Assembly: GCA_013202635.1 (NCBI GenBank)
Contig: JABMRO010000775.1
Location: 1 to 6,282, forward strand
Origin: Planctomycetota bacterium
GTDB lineage: Bacteria > Planctomycetota > Phycisphaerae > Sedimentisphaerales > Anaerobacaceae
Length of the DNA stretch: 6,282 nucleotides
Direction: 5' to 3'
Positions 1-4,986 of the stretch are shown piece after piece. A program made the position numbers and the translations under genes. How positions within the stretch are numbered: position 1 is the first letter of the stretch; each line of letters begins with the position of its first letter. The notes under the pieces are model-generated. The model was not told the DNA's origin and searched no databases. It saw only the letters and a program-made list of their open reading frames with translations.

Positions 1-957
1 ATAGTTGATGACATGCGAGATTCCCTCAATATTGATCCCTCGCGCAGCGATATCGGTTGCGACCATCACCTGGAACTTGCCTCTCTTAAAGCCGTCCATT
101 GCCTGCAGACGCTGTCCCTGTGTGCGGCCGGAGTGGATCGCTACAGATACAACGCCGGCCCGATTGAGTCGCCGGTTGATCTTGTCCGCTCCGTGCTTGG
201 TCCGGGAGAAGACCAGTACGCTGTACATCTGCGAGGCACCGAGCAGGTGTATGAGAAGGTCCATTTTCTGTTCCTTCCGAACCGGATAAATATGTTGTGT
301 AATCGTCTCGATGGGGTTACGCGGCCGGCCGATCTGAATCATTTTCGGAGACTTCTGCATCTCGGCAGCCAGCGATTTTACCTCCTTAGAGATAGTAGCT
401 GAAAAGAGCATTGTCTGGCGTTTCCTGGTGGGCAAGGCCCTCACGATTTTTTTAACGTCGTTGATGAAGCCCATATCCAGCATTCGGTCGGCTTCATCAA
501 GCACGAGTATTTCAATATGCTTGAGGTCTATCGTGCCCCGCTCCATGTGATCCATCAATCGTCCGGGCGTGGCCACAACGATGTCAACACCGCGCTTTAG
601 CACATTGAGCTGACCCCTGATATTGACGCCGCCGTAAACCGCCAGCGTACGAATATCCACGAATCGCCCATAGCCCTTTATTGCCGTTTCAATCTGCAGC
701 GCCAGCTCGCGCGTCGGTGTGAGGATGAGCGATTTGACAATCCGCTTTTTCGACGGCGGTTCGTGACTTAGCCTGTCTAAAATGGGCAGGACAAAAGCCG
801 CGGTTTTGCCCGTTCCCGTCTGTGCGCAGCCGATAACGTCCCGGCCTTCGACTGCGGCGGGAATCGCCTGGGATTGAATTTCAGTTGGAGCGGTGTAGCC
901 GGTGGCGAGAATACCTCGCACCAGCGGGTCTGAAAGACCAAAATTTGTAAATGGCAT
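1..957 (-). CDS. DEAD-box RNA helicase, RhlE-type (N-terminal 319 residues, runs off left edge)
   Basis: ATP-dependent RNA helicase that remodels RNA duplexes, probably in ribosome assembly or mRNA decay. The frame stays open from the ATG at 955-957 to base 1. Visible motifs in order: Q-motif region with F6 and GYTAPTEIQ (20-28), motif I AQTGTGKT (45-52), Ia PTRELA (81-86), Ib TPGRL (130-134), II DEAD (154-157), III SAT (186-188), motif IV VLVFSRT (247-253) and motif V ATDIAARGIN (300-309). Motif VI (HRIGRTGR) and any basic C-terminal tail lie outside the window. The start is supported by AGGA at 965-968, seven bases upstream. Family assignment is secure. RhlE rather than another DEAD-box subfamily is inferred from the compact N-terminus (MPFTNFGLSDPLVRGI) and overall motif style. 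It is separated by 801 bp from the next upstream gene on the same strand, so it is probably transcribed independently. Confidence 0.95.
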   Translation of the reverse strand, partial: MPFTNFGLSDPLVRGILATGYTAPTEIQSQAIPAAVEGRDVIGCAQTGTGKTAAFVLPILDRLSHEPPSKKRIVKSLILTPTRELALQIETAIKGYGRFVDIRTLAVYGGVNIRGQLNVLKRGVDIVVATPGRLMDHMERGTIDLKHIEILVLDEADRMLDMGFINDVKKIVRALPTRKRQTMLFSATISKEVKSLAAEMQKSPKMIQIGRPRNPIETITQHIYPVRKEQKMDLLIHLLGASQMYSVLVFSRTKHGADKINRRLNRAGVVSVAIHSGRTQGQRLQAMDGFKRGKFQVMVATDIAARGINIEGISHVINY

Positions 958-1728
958 TAAATAATCCTAAAAAATACAATATTCAAACTTACTAAAGCAT
1001 AGAGATTCATCGGAATCGCCATGCATAAACCTCTCTTTCGAGAGCACAGGTAAAACAAGTGGAATGATACGGAAAGTAGGTCTTGAGGCTGATTCGGGAA
1101 TACACAGAGTGATTTTGCTCCAAGGCTTCGCTACGCGATCATTACAATTTAATATATTTCTGACTGCTATTATATGTCTTTCTACTGCGGAGGCAAGCAT
1201 AATGTTCTCCCATCGCAAAAAAACTCTCCGCCGCTCCACATTGACAACCGAGGCACGCTATGCAAGATTCTTTATGACTTCGGTTACAGTATCTCACTCC
1301 TGATATTGCAGAGAAGACGGCTCAACTCGCAAAGCTGGGGTCACAGCCAGTCACCAACCGGTATTTGATCTACCGCACGGCGCAAGACAGGGTCGACATT
1401 CGTATATATCTTGTTTGTTATATCTGGTTATGAAGATTCAATCGGTGTACCGAGCCATAAGAACTCTGAAGTTTTCTTTTGTAGATCCAAACCTTTCTCA
1501 TAACACCCAGTCTATCGTAATTATGGGGGTGCGAATCAAGTGAAAAAGGAGGCTTAGATCCACGCAAATTGGAGACATTACGGAGACATGCGCAACGGAT
1601 CTTAAGATAAGTAGCGTATAAGAGCCTAACCTGCAAAAGGTTACGAAAGGCGCAAATCTCCTTCTTCCCAGACACTGAATCCGGTTCTATTGTACCGATT
1701 CATCTGTCTGCTAAGGGATATTATTGCG
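958..1728. other. Gene-free intergenic region, about 770 bp
   Basis: No supportable gene is visible. Short open frames on both strands (such as 967-1239 minus, 1064-1303 plus and 1418-1675 minus) lack recognisable motifs or good ribosome-binding sites. The region is more AT-rich than its flanks. Small structures seen: a short palindrome CTCTCTTTCGAGAG at 1031-1044, a direct repeat GGAGACAT at 1571-1578 and 1582-1589, and a 6-bp-stem hairpin TAACCT/AGGTTA at 1627-1643. None is followed by a T-run that would make a clear terminator. The helicase promoter should lie at the low-coordinate end, but no convincing -35/-10 pair is visible. A decayed gene or an unrecognised RNA cannot be excluded. Confidence 0.5.
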
Positions 1729-1732
1729 TTCA

Positions 1733-1767
1733 CCCCATTAGAAGTCGACGACTTGTTTTTAACGGGG
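1733..1767. mobile_element. Palindromic element copy 1 (35 bp, TTCA flanks), at the 3' end of the TolC-family gene
   Basis: Ends are CCCCATTA (1733-1740) and TAACGGGG (1760-1767), inverted with one mismatch. An inner AAGT (1742-1745) pairs with ACTT (1751-1754) around a 5-nt loop. Identical TTCA tetramers lie at 1729-1732 and 1768-1771 in direct orientation, as expected for a target-site duplication. The right arm, read on the minus strand, supplies the final CCC CGT TAA of the TolC-family gene. The element could also act as a transcript-end hairpin, but no T-run follows it in the minus direction. Confidence 0.75.
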
Positions 1768-3573
1768 TTCAGAAACAATCGGTAAAGCGGTGCCGACCTG
1801 ACGAAGTTCCAGCACGGTCCCCATAGTTTGGGCCAACTCGGCCAGGGAAATATTGAAGTCGGCAACGGCCTTTATATGGGCCCGCTGAGCATCCGCCAGA
1901 GCGGCCTGTGCCTGTAGTTTGACCAGAAGAAACTCGGGCGTAAGTCTTTCCCGCACCGGTTCCGAATCCTCCACCGCCTGCAGATGAATTCTTGACGCCT
2001 CGGCGGCGTCGGCCTGAATTTGTATCTCCGCAAGGTTCGTCTCAATCAATCTCATCCTCCCCCTAGCCTGTATCGCCACCTGGTCGGCAAGATTCTGCAA
2101 AGTAGAAACAGCCTTTCTGCGTTCGAGTCTTCTTCGAAGTAATTCGGCTTCTCGCTGCCGGTTACCGAGCGGAAATTCAAGAGACAAACCAACCGCATAG
2201 CTTACATAGTCGCCACGATTGAAATTGTCCTGTGCGTGGTTCCGGCCATAGCCAATTCCCTGTAATCTGCTCGAAGCAATCAAATCCAGCCGGGACATCT
2301 CCTGGTTTTCCGCAACACGGATGTTAATATCAGCAACAGCAATAGCTACCCGGGCCTGCTGCATGACCGGATTTTTCTTTATGGCCCGTCCAAGAATCTC
2401 ATTCTGTTCAAGCTCCTTCGCCTTAACCGCCGGAGCAGTCTGGGGTATAACTTCCAGTTCATCGAGCAAGCTTACCTGCGGGTCAGCCATCAACCTCAGC
2501 AAAGCATCCTGTGCGTCAATAACTTCTCTGCCGGCCTGAAGCAGTATAGCCTCACGGGATTTTGCAGAAGCCTCCATCTGCTTGATCTGCACGTCAGTTG
2601 CATCAATTTCCTGGCGGCCTAACACTTTTGTCAATGTCTCAAGCGTTCTTTCCAATAGTTTCTGCAAAACCTCAAAGTCCCGGCGGGCCTGCATAAGGCG
2701 CCAATAGGCCGATATGACCTGCGTCGAAATATCCTCGGCCTTTTGACGAAAACCAAGAACGGCAATATCATGGTTGAGCCTGGCTATATTCACTCCCGCA
2801 AGGTTGGTCTGCTGCCATGCGTCACGCAGAAGCGGCTGCTTAACCTGAAAAGCGAGTATCGGCTCATATCTTGTGGACAGTGACCTGGTAGCCAAATCGT
2901 CCCAGCTTCGGGACAAGGCATAGCTCAAAGACCATTCGGAACCGGTGACGCCTTTCTGCTTGATTCCCGACTCCAATAAACGAACATCCGATTGGCCGGG
3001 TTGAAAAATACTGTTAACAGGATTATCGTCCTGCTCGAAATTCATACGCCCGAAGGCGGTGACGTCGAACTCCGCGGCCGCTTTGGTTATGTCCTGTTTG
3101 GCTATAGAAGGATCGAAACTCACTACTCTGATTTCGGGGCTGTTGGCAAGGGCCCTGACAATCGCCTGCTCAATTGTCAGTTCAACAATCTTTCTGCCTG
3201 TGTTTGGATCTATAACAATCTCAACCTCATCCGGAATTCCATCAGGAGTTGGTTTAAGCAGGCCCAGAGACTGCTGAGAATCCTTGCCCTCCGTATCAGC
3301 CCGCTGCTGGGGACCTTTATCAGCCAGAACCTGCTGATAAGAAGCCAGAACACCCTGCTTATCAACTTCATCGGAAACACAACCTGCTAACTGGGCTATC
3401 AGTAAAATAAAGAGAACACATGACAGAGAACACAGGACAGATAATAAATAACCCGACTTTGCCGTAAGGCATCCTGTGGGCTGATTTTTCCGTAAGGCAT
3501 CCTGCGGACTGACTTCCGGCGTACCTGCATTCGAACGATTGCTGAATAGAAAAGCATCTCCATTAAGACTCAT
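1759..3573 (-). CDS. TolC-family outer-membrane efflux lipoprotein (604 aa)
   Basis: Outer-membrane factor expected to trimerise into a beta-barrel plus periplasmic alpha-helical tunnel, docking with an adaptor such as the one encoded upstream. A hydrophobic segment (about 43-63) ends in a lipobox LAGC (62-65), so the protein is probably lipid-anchored. After a low-complexity stretch, the first TolC repeat starts near residue 132 (LTIEQAIVRALANSPEI) and includes QPLLRD (246-251) and long amphipathic helices. The second includes EFPLGNRQ (466-473) and the helix ending SLAELAQTMGTVLE. The start is placed at ATG 3571-3573, with GAGG at 3582-3585 and an 8-nt spacer. A GTG at 3580-3582 would overlap that ribosome-binding site. 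The lipobox is unusually deep because the N-terminus contains tandem duplications (see separate entries). The last codons CCC CGT TAA derive from a palindromic insertion. Length is somewhat above the 450-500 typical of the family. Confidence 0.93.
   Translation of the reverse strand: MSLNGDAFLFSNRSNAGTPEVSPQDALRKNQPTGCLTAKSGYLLSVLCSLSCVLFILLIAQLAGCVSDEVDKQGVLASYQQVLADKGPQQRADTEGKDSQQSLGLLKPTPDGIPDEVEIVIDPNTGRKIVELTIEQAIVRALANSPEIRVVSFDPSIAKQDITKAAAEFDVTAFGRMNFEQDDNPVNSIFQPGQSDVRLLESGIKQKGVTGSEWSLSYALSRSWDDLATRSLSTRYEPILAFQVKQPLLRDAWQQTNLAGVNIARLNHDIAVLGFRQKAEDISTQVISAYWRLMQARRDFEVLQKLLERTLETLTKVLGRQEIDATDVQIKQMEASAKSREAILLQAGREVIDAQDALLRLMADPQVSLLDELEVIPQTAPAVKAKELEQNEILGRAIKKNPVMQQARVAIAVADINIRVAENQEMSRLDLIASSRLQGIGYGRNHAQDNFNRGDYVSYAVGLSLEFPLGNRQREAELLRRRLERRKAVSTLQNLADQVAIQARGRMRLIETNLAEIQIQADAAEASRIHLQAVEDSEPVRERLTPEFLLVKLQAQAALADAQRAHIKAVADFNISLAELAQTMGTVLELRQVGTALPIVSEPR
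3412..3439. repeat. 14-bp tandem duplication in the TolC-family signal region
   Basis: GAGAACACATGACA (3412-3425) is followed directly by GAGAACACAGGACA (3426-3439), differing at one base. It lies in the hydrophobic segment of the lipoprotein signal (LSVLCSLSCVL). Its length shifts the reading frame by +2, which exactly cancels the +1 shift of the 28-bp duplication upstream in the gene. Confidence 0.8.
3462..3517. repeat. 28-bp imperfect tandem duplication in the TolC-family N-terminus
   Basis: Two adjacent units, 3462-3489 and 3490-3517, both begin CCGTAAGGCATCCTG and match at 23 of 28 positions by eye. In the gene they encode QDALR in one copy and, read one base out of phase, TGCLT in the other. 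A 28-bp unit shifts the frame by one. Confidence 0.85.
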
Positions 3574-3580
3574 CTTAAAC

Positions 3581-3586
3581 ACCTCT
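3581..3586 (-). promoter_or_regulatory. Ribosome-binding site deciding the TolC-family start
   Basis: On the minus strand this reads AGAGGT. Its GAGG core (3582-3585) lies 8 nt before the ATG at 3571-3573. A GTG three codons upstream overlaps this site, so the ATG is the better start. Confidence 0.7.
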
Positions 3587-3601
3587 ATCTAATTCCTTGA
3601 A

Positions 3602-3662
3602 CCTCGTTAGAAATTCAACCGTAGAAACAATGTGCTTCAAAAAGAGAATATTTCTAACGGTT
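3602..3662. mobile_element. Palindromic element copy 2 (61 bp, TGAA flanks), between adaptor and TolC-family genes
   Basis: Degraded ends CCTCGTTA (3602-3609) and TAACGGTT (3655-3662). The arms CGTTAGAAAT (3605-3614) and ATTTCTAACG (3650-3659) are a perfect 10-bp inverted repeat around a 35-nt centre. Direct TGAA tetramers lie at 3598-3601 and 3663-3666. Read on the minus strand, the right arm gives the adaptor's final AAC CGT TAG. Removing the element and one tetramer restores TCA AGG AAT TAG for the adaptor, with that stop only 15 nt before the TolC-family ATG. Confidence 0.75.
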
Positions 3663-4478
3663 TGAAGCCGGAAAAATAATCTCAACGTGCTCGCCGGCCG
3701 GCCTGTTCGATTTATTAGGCACTTCTATGCGAACTCTCAGCGTACCGCTGGCCGCGTCGGCGACTGCGCCAATGTAAATAATTCTTCCGTTTAAGAATGC
3801 CCTGTTTGGATTAGGAAACATTACCTGTGCCATTTTTCCGGCACTGAGATCCGCGGCTTTGACTAAAGGTACAGGAACATCAATCCAAAGCGGGTCAATC
3901 TGGACAACACGAACCACATCAGTCAGAGCATTAATTGATTCGCCAGCCTCCACATGAATTTTTTCGATCCGTCCATTTATCGGACTGGCCAGACGCATCT
4001 TTTCAACCTGCACCTTGACCTCATCATATTTTCTCCGGGCCTGTTCGTGCTCGAACCTGGCAAGCCGGAGCGACAGTTCGGCCATCTTTACACTTAACTT
4101 CGCATGTTCTACTTCCAGTTCCGTTGCGGCATTCTGAGCGGCCGCCTTCTGAAGCTTTCTAAGGTCAACTCTTTTCTGGGCCAGCGAAGCCTCACTGGCC
4201 TGTATTTGTGTCGTATCGGTGCTTGCCGCTTCGAGCTGGGCCAGTTGTATCTGCTCAACAGCATCGTCCTGCTGGACAAGCACCTGTCCGGCTTTTACCC
4301 ACTGGCCTTCAGTGAAATAAACCCTGGCAATACGCCCCGGCTGAACATAGGAGAGTGTTATATCCGAGCTGGGATTAGTAACTGCTCTTATTCTCGCATC
4401 TGAAAACGCAGCTTCCGGAGCACTTAGCAACACAACGCAAATAATACAAGAGCCAATAAAACTTTTTTTCGGAACCAT
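3654..4478 (-). CDS. HlyD/RND-type periplasmic adaptor (membrane fusion protein), 274 aa
   Basis: Periplasmic adaptor that would link an inner-membrane transporter to a TolC-type channel. An N-terminal signal or anchor (about 6-26, ending AAFS-DA) is followed by the first lipoyl half (about 40-72, PGRIARVYFTEGQWVKAGQV). Next come an Ala/Gln/Lys/Glu-rich coiled-coil hairpin (about 73-158), the second lipoyl half (about 162-195, LASPINGRIEKIHVEAGESI) and a beta-barrel domain (about 196-270, from PLWIDVPV). It is shorter than many adaptors (often 350-400 aa) and appears to lack the membrane-proximal C-terminal domain. ATG at 4476-4478 follows GGGAGG (4488-4493) with a 9-nt spacer. It is first in a minus-strand operon with the TolC-family gene. 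The transporter type (RND, ABC or other) cannot be told because no pump gene is in the window. Its stop codon is provided by palindromic element copy 2. Confidence 0.92.
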   Translation of the reverse strand: MVPKKSFIGSCIICVVLLSAPEAAFSDARIRAVTNPSSDITLSYVQPGRIARVYFTEGQWVKAGQVLVQQDDAVEQIQLAQLEAASTDTTQIQASEASLAQKRVDLRKLQKAAAQNAATELEVEHAKLSVKMAELSLRLARFEHEQARRKYDEVKVQVEKMRLASPINGRIEKIHVEAGESINALTDVVRVVQIDPLWIDVPVPLVKAADLSAGKMAQVMFPNPNRAFLNGRIIYIGAVADAASGTLRVRIEVPNKSNRPAGEHVEIIFPASNR

Positions 4479-4516
4479 GCTGTCAAACCTCCCATATCTG
4501 AAAAAGTTACTTTAAC

Positions 4517-4546
4517 ATTATATCTATATATCGAACAAAACTGCAA
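4517..4546 (-). promoter_or_regulatory. Probable sigma-70-type promoter for the adaptor/TolC operon
   Basis: On the minus strand a consensus -10 TATAAT (4517-4522) is preceded, after 18 nt, by TTGCAG (4541-4546) as a weak -35. The expected start, near 4510, leaves a leader of about 30 nt containing the strong GGGAGG ribosome-binding site. Confidence 0.5.
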
Positions 4547-4570
4547 CTGAAATCCCACAAATTGCTCTCC

Positions 4571-4671
4571 GGCCCCCGCTCTTGCTTTCGCCTGCCCCTG
4601 CCCCCTTGCTTCCTTCTTCCGAAGGAAGCAAGGGGGCAAATCGGGACGGCGGGCAAGAAAACGCGGGGGCC
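4571..4671. repeat. Large GC-rich palindrome (about 101 bp) in the divergent intergenic region
   Basis: The core arms 4599-4616 and 4621-4638 are an exact 18-bp inverted repeat (TGCCCCCTTGCTTCCTTC on the left) with a TTCC loop. Outer arms GGCCCCCGC (4571-4579) and GCGGGGGCC (4663-4671) also match exactly. Between them TCTTGC/GCAAGA (4580-4585, 4653-4658) and CGCC/GGCG (4589-4592, 4648-4651) continue the pairing with small bulges. The sequence is unrelated to the CCCCGTTA elements and much more GC-rich than its surroundings. It lies upstream of both flanking genes, so a terminator role for them is unlikely. It may be another mobile palindrome or a structured regulatory site. Confidence 0.8.
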
Positions 4672-4720
4672 GTGTTCTCATACCTACGACTACGCCTCTT
4701 AATTCTCCTGAAAATATGAT

Positions 4721-4797
4721 CCCCGTTAGAGACTTGAACCCCGTTAGAAGTAAGCCGTCAACTTCTAACGTGGTGAAATAAAAAGTCTCTAACGGGG
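4721..4797. mobile_element. Palindromic element copy 3 (outer, TGAT flanks), interrupted by copy 4
   Basis: Perfect 15-bp arms CCCCGTTAGAGACTT (4721-4735) and AAGTCTCTAACGGGG (4783-4797). Direct TGAT tetramers lie at 4717-4720 and 4798-4801. Its loop contains a complete second element. Without that insertion it would be 38 bp with an 8-nt loop. The TGAT flank, unlike the TTCA/TGAA of the others, shows that the tetramer is not simply part of the element. Confidence 0.8.
4739..4773. mobile_element. Palindromic element copy 4 (35 bp, TGAA flanks), nested in copy 3
   Basis: Arms CCCCGTTAGAAGT (4739-4751) and ACTTCTAACGTGG (4761-4773) match at 12 of 13 positions around a 9-nt loop. Direct TGAA tetramers lie at 4735-4738 and 4774-4777. 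The tetramer matches the TGAA that would have been present in the loop of the outer copy before insertion. Confidence 0.8.
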
Positions 4798-4843
4798 TGA
4801 TTATAACCAAAATCTCAATACAGAAACTCAAAAAAAACGTTAC

Positions 4844-4872
4844 TTGTGAGATATATGGTGGCACTTTTATAT
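4844..4872 (+). promoter_or_regulatory. Possible promoter for the LEPR-XLL gene
   Basis: TTGTGA (4844-4849) and TTATAT (4867-4872) are separated by 17 nt. Both are imperfect matches to sigma-70 boxes in an AT-rich stretch. If used, palindromic element copy 5 would lie in a leader of about 105 nt as an RNA hairpin. This is weak evidence. Confidence 0.28.
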
Positions 4873-4879
4873 AGGTTCA

Positions 4880-4908
4880 CCCCGTTAGAGGTAGAGCCTT
4901 TAACGGGG
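4880..4908. mobile_element. Palindromic element copy 5 (29 bp, TTCA flanks), upstream of the LEPR-XLL gene
   Basis: CCCCGTTA (4880-4887) and TAACGGGG (4901-4908) pair exactly. The stem continues inward through G/T, A/T, G/C and G/C to a 5-nt loop TAGAG (4892-4896). Direct TTCA tetramers lie at 4876-4879 and 4909-4912. It is the shortest and best-preserved copy, 78 bp before the downstream start codon. Confidence 0.8.
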
Positions 4909-4973
4909 TTCATACATAAAAAGGAAGAATTGAGTTTAAGCAACTTTTAAAGGCCACGTGATGATGCAATTAT

Positions 4974-4978
4974 GGAGG
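4974..4978 (+). promoter_or_regulatory. Ribosome-binding site for the LEPR-XLL gene
   Basis: GGAGG lies 8 nt before the ATG at 4987-4989. An in-frame ATG at 4972-4974 overlaps this site and is the poorer start. Confidence 0.75.
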
Positions 4979-4986
4979 AAAACAAA

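Noticed and set aside
5..402. Plus-strand open frames at the left edge
   Set aside because: They are antisense shadows of the DEAD-box helicase, whose motifs are unambiguous on the minus strand.
967..1239. Minus-strand open frame of 90 codons ahead of the helicase, including a 19-codon sub-frame after GAGAGG
   Set aside because: No recognisable motif and unusual composition. A small leader peptide at 967-1026 is conceivable but unsupported.
1627..1643. Hairpin TAACCT/AGGTTA as a terminator for the TolC-family operon
   Set aside because: The stem is only 6 bp, no T-run follows in the minus direction, and it lies over 100 nt past the stop codon.
1641..1865. Minus-strand open frame of 74 codons overlapping the TolC-family 3' end
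   Set aside because: It is out of frame with the real gene and its middle is a translation of palindromic element copy 1.
2992..3390. Plus-strand open frame of 132 codons
   Set aside because: It is antisense to the well-supported TolC-family gene and has no independent features.
4424..4864. Minus-strand open frame of 146 codons upstream of and overlapping the adaptor start
   Set aside because: It reads through the GC-rich palindrome, the nested palindromic elements and the adaptor promoter. Its protein is repeat-derived with no domain, and the adaptor has its own strong ribosome-binding site.
1729..4912. CCCCGTTA palindromes read as a CRISPR array or as ordinary rho-independent terminators
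   Set aside because: Spacing is irregular, the units are inverted repeats of varying length, there are no spacers, and T-runs are lacking. Two copies lie upstream of genes.
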